Assembly: GCA_964585485.1 (NCBI GenBank)
Contig: CAZPDS010000083.1
Span: 1 to 10,410 of the forward strand
Direction of reading: 5' to 3'
DNA from: CALGYY01 sp964585485
GTDB lineage: Bacteria > Bacteroidota > Bacteroidia > Bacteroidales > CAIWKO01
DNA: 10,410 nucleotides
Under the pieces are notes generated by a model. The model made no database searches, had not been told where the DNA came from, and saw only the letters and a program-made list of their open reading frames with translations. Positions 1 through 6,007 of the stretch are shown here, in pieces; positions within the stretch are counted from its first letter, which is position 1, and every line of letters starts with the position of its first letter. The position numbers and the translations under genes are program-made.

Positions 1-1256
1 TGAATAGTTTGCTGATATCACTGATCCACCGCTATCAAAAGGAACATATTTTTGCATTCCTTCTATACGCCGTTACGATACTCTTTGCATTTATTCTTCC
101 TATATATAAACCGTTGACGCCCTTGCTTGCGGGCATCCTATTTATATTATCACTGCTTTATACGATTCGTGAACGCGGGGGGAATGTTCACAAACCCGGG
201 CTGTTGGCGATGGCTTGCATACTCTTTTATGCGTTGCTTGTTGTTGGATTAGCCTATACATCAGATTTACATAGTGGATTATTTGATCTGGAAGTGAAAT
301 TAAGTATGCTTGTCATCCCTTTGACTTTCATTTTTTTGGGTAAACCCATCCTTGATCGTGATGCGCTTCATTTTATTAAAATATCGTTTGTTGCAGGTAC
401 CTTCATTGCGACCATACTTTGCCTTGGACATGCCGTATATTATTCGTTCATAACATACTTTACATTCGACAATTTTTTGTACGCGCAGTTATCGGTGCTT
501 TTTCATCCATCGTACTTCGCGATGTACCTCAATTTGTCCATTGTTATTTTAATACTTCACCTGACCGATCATTGGGAAAAGATCGCCCGGTGGAAGAAGG
601 CTGGATTGGGCATGCTGGCGTTATATTTTTTCCTTTTTATCATACTGGTAAATTCCAAAGCGGGATGGATCGTTGCTGCAGTAACGGTGTTTCCGCTCAT
701 GATCCACTTAATGGTAAGAAGACATAAGGTTATGGCCGGACTGCTGGTGCTTATTATTTTACTGGGTGCTTCGGCGCTCATAATGAAAAAAGTACCATAT
801 GTGATGAATCGTTTTAATAGCTTTTTGGAAGTGGTCCATCCTACAACCGATGCAGGTAAAGATCATGAAGACGATGGAACGACGGCACGAATTGTGGTTT
901 GGAAAAATTCGCTGGATATAATTGTACACCATTTGCCATTTGGTGTTGGAACGGGGGATGTGCAAAATGCACTTAACAAATCCTACACTGAAAATGGATT
1001 TCCGGAAGGTGCAGAAAAAAAACTGAATGCCCATAATCAGTTTCTTCAAACGACCATTGCCCTGGGATTGCCCGGATTTATGCTGCTGTCGTTCATACTT
1101 CTCTATGGTATCGTTAAAGGCATGCGTAGAAAAGAATTATTTCCTGTTTTTCTGGCGATTATTCTGATTAGCAATTTTTTAGTCGAATCTATGTTGGAGA
1201 CACAGGCGGGTGTGGTGTTTTCGATATTTTTCCTGGCCTTAGAGGATACGAATTAG
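1..1256 (+). CDS. O-antigen ligase / polymerase-like membrane protein (5' end clipped by one base)
   Basis: This is a polytopic inner-membrane protein of the O-antigen ligase/polymerase (WaaL/Wzy_C) superfamily. Such proteins join or polymerise lipid-linked glycans on the periplasmic side of the membrane. Residue numbers count from the in-frame TTG at 9. About ten hydrophobic segments are visible. The family region includes FHPSYFAMY near 166, NSKAGW at 215-220, a periplasmic stretch around 270-345 with R294 and W299 and the PFGVGTGD motif near 310, and then NAHNQFLQ at 340-347, whose His is the conserved one in ligases. The frame stays open leftward to base 1, and bases 1-2 (TG) are the end of an NTG codon followed by AAT AGT TTG. 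The real start is therefore probably an ATG one base outside the window, giving MNSLLIS... and about 418 aa. Sampled stretches are more AT-rich than the rest of the window. Ligase, polymerase or protein O-oligosaccharyltransferase activity cannot be told apart from sequence alone. Confidence 0.85.
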   Translation, partial: NSLLISLIHRYQKEHIFAFLLYAVTILFAFILPIYKPLTPLLAGILFILSLLYTIRERGGNVHKPGLLAMACILFYALLVVGLAYTSDLHSGLFDLEVKLSMLVIPLTFIFLGKPILDRDALHFIKISFVAGTFIATILCLGHAVYYSFITYFTFDNFLYAQLSVLFHPSYFAMYLNLSIVILILHLTDHWEKIARWKKAGLGMLALYFFLFIILVNSKAGWIVAAVTVFPLMIHLMVRRHKVMAGLLVLIILLGASALIMKKVPYVMNRFNSFLEVVHPTTDAGKDHEDDGTTARIVVWKNSLDIIVHHLPFGVGTGDVQNALNKSYTENGFPEGAEKKLNAHNQFLQTTIALGLPGFMLLSFILLYGIVKGMRRKELFPVFLAIILISNFLVESMLETQAGVVFSIFFLALEDTN

Positions 1257-1278
1257 AAAAATCCTTTTTTCCTATTTG

Positions 1279-1309
1279 TTTGTTAATTGCGTAAATTTTT
1301 CTATTTTCG
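1279..1309 (+). promoter_or_regulatory. Bacteroidota-type promoter for the putative small RNA
   Basis: TTTG at 1279-1282 is followed by 19 bases and TATTTTCG at 1302-1309. This matches the phylum's sigma-ABfr pattern of TTTG, 19-21 bases, TAnnTTTG, with one mismatch in the -7 box. Transcription would begin near 1314-1316. It sits just after the ligase stop codon and no + strand protein gene follows in the window, so it most likely serves an RNA. This is pattern matching only. Confidence 0.5.
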
Positions 1310-1314
1310 CATCA

Positions 1315-1486
1315 CGACAATGCTAATTTATTGTGTAGATTAATTTAATGCATAATAAATGACCCCAATTATCTTAAATATAAATGCCCCCCTTCGGGCA
1401 AAAGATATTCTCACGCTGGAAGAAACAGTTTTGGTTATTATAATCTATGCCAGGAGGCTGTCAGAAGTGATAGCCTCCTGTTTTTT
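1315..1486 (+). ncRNA. Putative structured small RNA of unknown family (about 170 nt)
   Basis: The stretch lies between a promoter-like sequence and an intrinsic terminator, in the gap between two converging genes, so it cannot be a leader of a + strand gene. Hand folding gives helices compatible with each other. A 5' hairpin pairs 1317-1321 with 1330-1334. A 10-bp helix pairs 1333-1342 with 1441-1450, includes two G-U pairs, competes with the 5' hairpin for two bases and abuts the terminator stem. Inside it are 1358-1364 with 1433-1439, 1370-1375 with 1402-1407, and a GC-rich hairpin 1385-1389 with 1396-1400. A long closing stem with large internal loops next to a terminator loosely recalls 6S-like RNAs, but I see nothing that identifies the family. 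The 5' end is estimated from the promoter. A 51-codon reading frame also lies here but runs through the terminator hairpin. Confidence 0.45.
1451..1486 (+). terminator. Strong rho-independent terminator
   Basis: Bases 1451-1463 pair with 1468-1480 as a 13-bp stem with one G-U pair and a GAAG tetraloop, followed directly by six Ts (1481-1486). The reverse strand has no T-tract after the stem, so it acts on + strand transcripts: the putative small RNA and any read-through from the ligase gene about 195 bases upstream. Confidence 0.85.
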
Positions 1487-1551
1487 GTCTGCAGATGGCA
1501 ATATAATCCATTAATTCCGGCGTGGTGTCTGGCTTTTGTGAATACAAAATA

Positions 1552-2142
1552 TCACCTAACCCACCTGAAAATCGTGCTGAAGATGATCTTCAGATCAAAG
1601 AAAAAATTTCCTTTTTCGATATATTCCAGGTTGAGCGCCAGTTTGTGCGGCATCACAATGTCGATGTAGGCTTTCTCCGGATCAGGGTAGGAGGAGAGGA
1701 GTTCGCTCTCGTTGTAATACTGAAGTGAAGCGGGATCCGTGAGGCCCGGGCGCACGTCAAGTACGTGCAATTGTTCCGGGGTATAGAGGTTGACGTATTT
1801 GCGGACTTCCGGGCGCGGGCCTACAAAACTCATGTCGCCCCTGAGAATGTTCATCAGTTGCGGAAATTCATCAAGTTTGAATTTGCGGATGAAGCTACCG
1901 CTGCGTGTTACGCGGGGATCCCGTTTGCCCACGGTTAGCTGTCCCTTTTTGTCGGCATCGACGTACATGCTGCGGATTTTATAGAGCCGGAAGTCCTCAC
2001 CGCCGCGTCCCACACGAAGTTGCCGGTAAAAAACGCCACCCTTACTTTCCAGCGCAACTACCAGCATCAGGGGCAGCAAAAAGGGGAAGACCAGGAGGAT
2101 TCCAAACAGGGCGCCGCCAATATCAAAGCAACGTTTAAGCAT
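1552..2142 (-). CDS. Sugar-1-phosphate transferase (monotopic phosphoglycosyl transferase, PglC/WcaJ type)
   Basis: This enzyme starts glycan assembly by moving a sugar-1-phosphate from a nucleotide sugar onto undecaprenyl phosphate at the cytoplasmic face of the inner membrane. At 196 aa it is the short, PglC-like form without the extra N-terminal membrane segments of WcaJ. The N-terminal KRCFDIGGA and a hydrophobic stretch at about 11-31 form the re-entrant membrane helix. The catalytic Asp-Glu dyad is D91-E92 in KLDEFPQL, followed by GDMSFVGPRPE at 102-112, the bacterial sugar transferase signature, and RPGLT at 131-135. Its ATG overlaps the end of the aminotransferase gene by 8 bp (ATGCTTAA), which points to translational coupling and a shared pathway. 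The donor is probably a UDP-amino sugar, by inference from that neighbour. No clear terminator follows it on this strand. Confidence 0.92.
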   Translation of the reverse strand: MLKRCFDIGGALFGILLVFPFLLPLMLVVALESKGGVFYRQLRVGRGGEDFRLYKIRSMYVDADKKGQLTVGKRDPRVTRSGSFIRKFKLDEFPQLMNILRGDMSFVGPRPEVRKYVNLYTPEQLHVLDVRPGLTDPASLQYYNESELLSSYPDPEKAYIDIVMPHKLALNLEYIEKGNFFFDLKIIFSTIFRWVR

Positions 2143-3349
2143 GCAGGATCTTTTCGGTGCAACGGATCACGGCTTCAATCACGGTATTGACCTGCTCTTC
2201 CGACATGGTGTGGAAGACGGGCAAGGAGATTTCCCGCGCGTAGCGGTCGAAAGCCAGGGGATAGTTTTTTATATCGTAGCCGGTCTGCTTGTAAACGCTG
2301 AGCAGGGGAAGGGGCTGGAAATGCACATTTACAGCGATTTGTGCTGCGAGGAGTTCATCGATGATCGCATCGCGCTGTGCTTCGGTAATACCATGAATTT
2401 TAAAATTGTAGACATGCCAGGAGGAATGCTTTTCCGGACTTTCGTAAACGGGGATATCCGCCCATGCGTAGGGTTTGAAGGCTTCCGTATACCGGTCAAA
2501 GATACGTTTGCGCACCTGCATCATGGTTTCGTATTCTTCCAGCAAAGCCGAGCCGATGGCGGCCATGATATCGGTCATGTTAACCTTGTAGCCGGCTTCG
2601 ATGACATCGTAGCGCCAGCCACCGCTGCGGGTTTTGGCCAGGGCGTCTTTGCTTTGTCCGTGCAGTCCGGAAATGTTCAGGGTCCGGTATTCCTCATCGT
2701 GATCAAAGGGTGCGGGCAGCCGGAGCGCAATAGCGCCACCTTCCGCGGTTGTCAGGTTTTTTACGGCATGGAAGGAGAAGACCGTTACGTCGGTCAGCGA
2801 ACCGGTTTTTTTCCCATGATAGCCGGCGCCGAGTGAATGAGCGGCATCACTCATCACGAGGATACGGCCGAGTTTTTCCTGCCGGGGATGCGAAGGGCGG
2901 AATAATTTCCGGATGGCATCTTCTTTCACCAGCTCATTAAACTCATTGTAATCGCAGGGGTACCCGAAGAGATCGACGGGGATGATGACTTTGGTGCGTT
3001 CGGTGATCAGCCTGCGTACCCCGGCAGCGGAGATGTTTCCGTTGTCGGCGTCACTGTCGGCTAATACGGGGGTTGCTCCGCAGTGCAGGATCACGTTGGC
3101 GCTGGCGCAGTAGGTGAGGGCGGGCACGATTACTTCGTCGCCGGGCCCCACGCCAAACCAGCGCAGTATCAGTTCAAGTCCGGCGGTGGCTGAATTGAGG
3201 CACAGTACCTTTGGAACGCCGCAGTAGCCGGCAAGTTCCTGTTCGAAGCGTTTTGTTACCGGACCGGTGGTAATCCAGCCCGATCGTAATACCTTGTCGA
3301 CTTCCGCAATGGCTTTCTCGCTGATATAGGGTATGGTGAAGGGAATCAT
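2135..3349 (-). CDS. DegT/DnrJ/EryC1/StrS-family PLP-dependent sugar aminotransferase
   Basis: This family transfers an amino group, usually from glutamate, to a keto group on a nucleotide-linked sugar, making amino sugars for surface glycans or glycoproteins. The 404 aa cover the complete fold. SGWITTGP is at 23-30, NSATAGLEL at 52-60 contacts the cofactor phosphate, PALTY is at 76-80, SDAAHSLGA at 167-175 holds the PLP-ring Asp (D168), and FSFHAVKNLTTAEGG at 191-205 holds the Schiff-base lysine K197. GYKVNMTDIMAAIG follows later; this wording resembles the ArnB-like branch rather than the GYNxR form, but the substrate is not assigned. There is a modest insertion around 140-160 (RPSHPRQEK). 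The start ATG is only 4 bp after the DUF5683 stop, so it appears to be read from the par operon. It is followed with overlap by the sugar transferase, which probably uses its product. Confidence 0.92.
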   Translation of the reverse strand: MIPFTIPYISEKAIAEVDKVLRSGWITTGPVTKRFEQELAGYCGVPKVLCLNSATAGLELILRWFGVGPGDEVIVPALTYCASANVILHCGATPVLADSDADNGNISAAGVRRLITERTKVIIPVDLFGYPCDYNEFNELVKEDAIRKLFRPSHPRQEKLGRILVMSDAAHSLGAGYHGKKTGSLTDVTVFSFHAVKNLTTAEGGAIALRLPAPFDHDEEYRTLNISGLHGQSKDALAKTRSGGWRYDVIEAGYKVNMTDIMAAIGSALLEEYETMMQVRKRIFDRYTEAFKPYAWADIPVYESPEKHSSWHVYNFKIHGITEAQRDAIIDELLAAQIAVNVHFQPLPLLSVYKQTGYDIKNYPLAFDRYAREISLPVFHTMSEEQVNTVIEAVIRCTEKILHA

Positions 3350-3353
3350 GGGG

Positions 3354-4094
3354 TCAGAATTTCAGTTTAACACTCAGGCCCGGCGCGCCCAGCGGGATGG
3401 TGGAGAGGCTAAGCATGGAGGGTTCGATCCGCATGCTCAGGTCGTCCGATACATCAAAATCATACAAATGGGCATCCACCGCGGCATCGATGATGTTGAG
3501 CAGATAAAACAAACCGGTGGCAATGTAGGCAATCTCCATGTTTTGATGGTGGTATTCCTTCATTTCCTTAACGGTATTATTGGTAGCATTGGGGAACCAG
3601 TCGGTGGCCAGGGAATCAAGTCCCAGCCGCAGGCTGTAGGTTTCCTTGTAGCGCCGGTAGGTTTTGGTTTCAGTCCAGATAAAATACACCCCCACGCCCA
3701 AGCCGGCGTAGACGATAGGCATCTTCCAGTACTTCCGGTTGTAAGCCTGTCCCAGTCCGGGGAGCAGGGCCGACATACCCATGGCCAGTTTGGGGCTGTG
3801 TGGCCGCAGCGTGTCGGGCTTGTCCTTGTCCTTAATTGCCCTGGATGATGCTTTGTCGGCTTCCGTTTTCGGGGTCGGGGGATTCACCGCTTCCCTTGGT
3901 CGGACGTTGGTATAGATGGAATCGTTTTCGAATCCGCCTTTGCCTTTGATGAGTTCAGGGGAGGGCAGGGTGTCACTTTTTATGCTGTCGGCCGGCTGTA
4001 TTTGGGCGCGGGTCGTGTTTAAAAAAAAGAAGCAGGCGACGAAAACGCCTGCACGTAACAAGAACCGCGTAGCATATGGGCCGAAGGTTCGCAT
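3354..4094 (-). CDS. DUF5683 domain protein, exported, membrane-associated
   Basis: This 246-aa protein belongs to a family of unknown function found in Bacteroidota, typically right after parB. The N-terminus has a signal sequence (positive residues, hydrophobic core about 11-26, cleavage probably after TRAQ at 28-31). A low-complexity Pro/Lys/Asp-rich linker runs from about 32 to 100. The conserved part then starts with PKLAMGMSALLPGLGQAYN (101-119) and KYWK (121-124), a hydrophobic segment to about 140, a charged Tyr/Lys-rich stretch, a second hydrophobic helix around 187-205, and NIIDAAVDAHLYDFDVSDDL at 200-219. The PGLGQ-Y motif plus paired helices resembles small TM2-like membrane proteins. 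It lies 4 bp after parB and 4 bp before the aminotransferase gene. The family assignment rests on recognition of motifs and position; no function should be inferred beyond a likely envelope location. Confidence 0.85.
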   Translation of the reverse strand: MRTFGPYATRFLLRAGVFVACFFFLNTTRAQIQPADSIKSDTLPSPELIKGKGGFENDSIYTNVRPREAVNPPTPKTEADKASSRAIKDKDKPDTLRPHSPKLAMGMSALLPGLGQAYNRKYWKMPIVYAGLGVGVYFIWTETKTYRRYKETYSLRLGLDSLATDWFPNATNNTVKEMKEYHHQNMEIAYIATGLFYLLNIIDAAVDAHLYDFDVSDDLSMRIEPSMLSLSTIPLGAPGLSVKLKF

Positions 4095-4098
4095 CCGC

Positions 4099-4998
4099 TT
4101 ATTGAAGTTTTCCGAGTATTTCCTGAAGTTCTGCCTCTGAACGAAAAGGGATAACGATACTTCCTTTGCCTTTCGTCTTTATTTTAAGCTGAACCTGCGA
4201 AAATTTTGTTTTCAGTTCATCGGTAATACGTTGGTATTCTTCGGGGAGTTTGCTGTTTGTTTTTTGCGTGGTGGTGCTGTCCTTTTTTCCGGTCGACGTG
4301 TTTTCGCGGACGAGTTGTTCGGTTTCGCGGACCGAGAGTTCGTTTTCCAGCATTTTATTGAACAGTTTGATTTGCTGTTCGGCGTCGTCGATGTTGATAA
4401 GGGCACGGGCGTGGCCCATGGAGATACGGTTTTCGCTGAGGGCGATCTGGATGACGGCGGGCAGTTTCAGCAGGCGAAGGAAGTTGGTGACGCTGCTGCG
4501 GCTTTTTCCCATTTGCTGGGCCAGTTGTTCCTGGGTCAGTTTGCAATCCTCGATCAATCGCTGAAAAGCGATGGCTACTTCCATGGCATTGAGGTCGGCC
4601 CGCTGAAGGTTTTCCACGATGGCCATTTCCAGCATTTGCTGGTCGCTGGCGATGCGGATGTAAGCGGGTACTTCGGTGAGTCCGGCCATAGAGGCAGCCC
4701 GCAGGCGGCGTTCGCCGGTGATCAGCTGGTACTTGTCGTAGCCGAGTTTGCGGACGGTCAGCGGTGTGATGATGCCCTGTTTCTGGATGGAGTCGGCCAG
4801 TTCAGTGAGGGCATCTTCTTCAAATTTATTGCGGGGTTGAAAGGGGTTGGCTTCAATCTGATCGATGGGAATAGAGGAGATGGCGCCCACGACAAAACTT
4901 CCATAAAGGTCGCTTTTACTGGTGATATCGGTTTCCGGATTGGTGAGCAGGGCGCCCAGTCCGCGCCCGAGCGCTGCTTTTTTCTTGTTTGCGTTCAT
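4099..4998 (-). CDS. parB: Chromosome-partitioning protein ParB (Spo0J family)
   Basis: ParB is a CTP-dependent DNA clamp that loads at parS sites near the replication origin and works with ParA to separate sister origins. The 299-aa protein shows the usual order. The basic N-terminal tail KKKAALGRGLGALL at 5-18 is the part that stimulates ParA. The nuclease-like N-domain has NPFQPR at 51-56, and the CTP-binding GERRLRA motif is at 95-101. ENLQRADLNAMEVA starts at 130. A helix-turn-helix at about 154-178 (LTQEQLAQQMGKSRSSVTNFLRL) is the parS reader, followed by GHARAL at 195-200. A Lys/Thr/Ser-rich linker (about 232-250) leads to the C-terminal dimerisation domain. It starts 7 bp after the parA stop with an A-rich stretch in place of a Shine-Dalgarno sequence. 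Its position normally marks a region close to oriC. Confidence 0.97.
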   Translation of the reverse strand: MNANKKKAALGRGLGALLTNPETDITSKSDLYGSFVVGAISSIPIDQIEANPFQPRNKFEEDALTELADSIQKQGIITPLTVRKLGYDKYQLITGERRLRAASMAGLTEVPAYIRIASDQQMLEMAIVENLQRADLNAMEVAIAFQRLIEDCKLTQEQLAQQMGKSRSSVTNFLRLLKLPAVIQIALSENRISMGHARALINIDDAEQQIKLFNKMLENELSVRETEQLVRENTSTGKKDSTTTQKTNSKLPEEYQRITDELKTKFSQVQLKIKTKGKGSIVIPFRSEAELQEILGKLQ

Positions 4999-5005
4999 TT
5001 TCTGT

Positions 5006-5785
5006 TTATGCCTTTATGGAATGATTATTTTTCTGCAGGACTTCCCGGGCCAGGTTCAGGTAATTGATGGCGCCCTTGCTTTCCGCGTCGAACATGATAA
5101 TGCTTTCGCCGAAGGAAGGGGCTTCGCCCAATTTGGTGTTGCGTTGAATAATGGTTTCAAAGACCATTTCCTGGAAGTGGGTTTTAACTTCTTCCACCAC
5201 CTGGTTGGAGAGGCGCAGGCGCTGGTCGTACATGGTAAGCAGTATGCCTTCGATGTCGAGTTTCGGGTTCAGGTGCGTTTGAACGATTTTGATAGTGTTC
5301 AGTAGCTTGCCGAGGCCTTCCAGGGCGAAGTACTCGCACTGCACGGGAACGATCACGGAATCGGAGGCCACGAGGGCATTCACGACGATCAGTCCGAGGG
5401 AAGGGGAGCAGTCGATGATGACAAAATCGTACTGATCGCGGATTTTGTCGATAACGCCGCGCATAATTTTTTCGCGTTCGGGTTTGTTGATCAGTTCAAT
5501 CTCGGCGCCCACCAGGTCAATGTGTGCCGGGATGAGGTCGAGATTGGGGGTTTCGGTATGCAGAATAATGTCCTGAGGTTCCTTTTCTCCGATCATGCAT
5601 TCGTAGATGCTGTTTTTGCTTTGCTTCGGATCGAATCCTACGCCCGAGGTGGCGTTGGCCTGTGGGTCTGCATCAATAAGCAGTGTTTTGAATTCCAGAA
5701 CGCCAAGGCTTGCAGCAAGATTTATCGCTGTGGTGGTTTTCCCGACTCCACCTTTCTGATTTGCAATTGAAATGACTTTGCCCAT
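5006..5785 (-). CDS. parA: Chromosome-partitioning ATPase ParA (Soj/MinD family)
   Basis: ParA is a deviant Walker ATPase that forms ATP-bound dimers on the nucleoid and is released by ParB, which moves the origin region. The 259 aa match the short chromosomal (Soj-like) type with no N-terminal DNA-binding extension. The deviant Walker A motif KGGVGKTT is at 11-18, with signature lysine K11 and nucleotide lysine K16. DADPQAN at 38-44 is the A' motif, VIIDCSPSLG at 122-131 is Walker B with D125, and PVQCEYFALEG at 147-157 and RNTKLGEAPSFG at 215-226 are typical of Soj proteins. It is the first gene of the leftward unit and is followed by parB after 7 bp. The preceding 222 bp hold a likely promoter and an inverted repeat. 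The start ATG fits the family N-terminus (MGKVISIANQKGG). Confidence 0.97.
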   Translation of the reverse strand: MGKVISIANQKGGVGKTTTAINLAASLGVLEFKTLLIDADPQANATSGVGFDPKQSKNSIYECMIGEKEPQDIILHTETPNLDLIPAHIDLVGAEIELINKPEREKIMRGVIDKIRDQYDFVIIDCSPSLGLIVVNALVASDSVIVPVQCEYFALEGLGKLLNTIKIVQTHLNPKLDIEGILLTMYDQRLRLSNQVVEEVKTHFQEMVFETIIQRNTKLGEAPSFGESIIMFDAESKGAINYLNLAREVLQKNNHSIKA

Positions 5786-5831
5786 AATTCGGTCTATCCC
5801 TCTATATTTAAAAAGCAGCTATGCATGAATT

Positions 5832-5858
5832 TTCAACAAAATTTCTTAAATTGTTGAA
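5832..5858. repeat. AT-rich inverted repeat in the parA leader
   Basis: TTCAACAA at 5832-5839 and TTGTTGAA at 5851-5858 form a perfect 8-bp inverted repeat with an 11-base spacer, 47-73 bases before the parA ATG and downstream of the likely promoter. It could be an operator for a dimeric regulator or a hairpin in the mRNA leader. It does not resemble the CACGTG-centred parS consensus. Confidence 0.5.
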
Positions 5859-5901
5859 TATCATCAAAAACGTGTATTTGCCGGCATGGTGTAGAAACCT
5901 G

Positions 5902-5931
5902 CAAATTTAGCAAAAATTTGGGAATGAAAAA
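5902..5931 (-). promoter_or_regulatory. Likely promoter of the parA operon
   Basis: Read on the - strand, TAAATTTG (5909 to 5902) matches the Bacteroidota -7 box TAnnTTTG exactly. A TTTT at 5931-5928, 18 bases upstream, is a weak stand-in for the -33 TTTG. Transcription would begin around 5896, giving a leader of about 110 nt that contains the 5832-5858 inverted repeat. Confidence 0.5.
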
Positions 5932-5953
5932 GACGGATCAGGTAAAGATATAA

Positions 5954-5990
5954 GCAAAAGATCCGGGCTTGCAGTCTGCGCCCGGATCTT
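5954..5990 (-). terminator. Rho-independent terminator of the GH92-GH20-ROK unit
   Basis: Bases 5958-5968 pair with 5980-5990 (11 bp, GC-rich centre). Three more pairs in the loop (5971-5973 with 5977-5979) follow a two-base bulge. On the - strand the stem ends in CTTTTG, a short T-tract. It lies 18 bases beyond the ROK stop codon and just before the parA promoter, so it insulates the two leftward units. Confidence 0.75.
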
Positions 5991-6007
5991 GCCTGTTCGA
6001 AGGATTG

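Noticed and set aside
1451..1486. Terminator hairpin as a bidirectional terminator also serving the sugar transferase gene
   Set aside because: After the stem on the - strand the sequence is GCATAGATTATAA with no T-tract, so efficient termination in that direction is not supported.
1359..1514. 51-codon + strand open frame starting MTPIILNINAPLRAK in the gap between converging genes
   Set aside because: It runs straight through the strong terminator hairpin and T-tract, has no ribosome-binding signal, and the RNA helices explain the region better. It matches no small protein I recognise.
1516..1551. Short TTTTG/CAAAA inverted repeat after the sugar transferase stop as a terminator
   Set aside because: Only five AT-rich pairs, with no T-tract where one would be needed.
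2141..2836. 231-codon + strand open frame opposite the aminotransferase gene
   Set aside because: The opposite strand encodes a complete aminotransferase including the PLP lysine; this frame has no domain I recognise.
4231..5067. 278-codon + strand open frame opposite parB and the end of parA
   Set aside because: It crosses two well-supported genes on the other strand and its Phe/Gly/Asp-rich translation looks like an antisense artefact.
5861..5880. AACGTG-containing stretch upstream of parA as a degenerate parS
   Set aside because: It lacks the CACGTG core and has no palindromic flanks.
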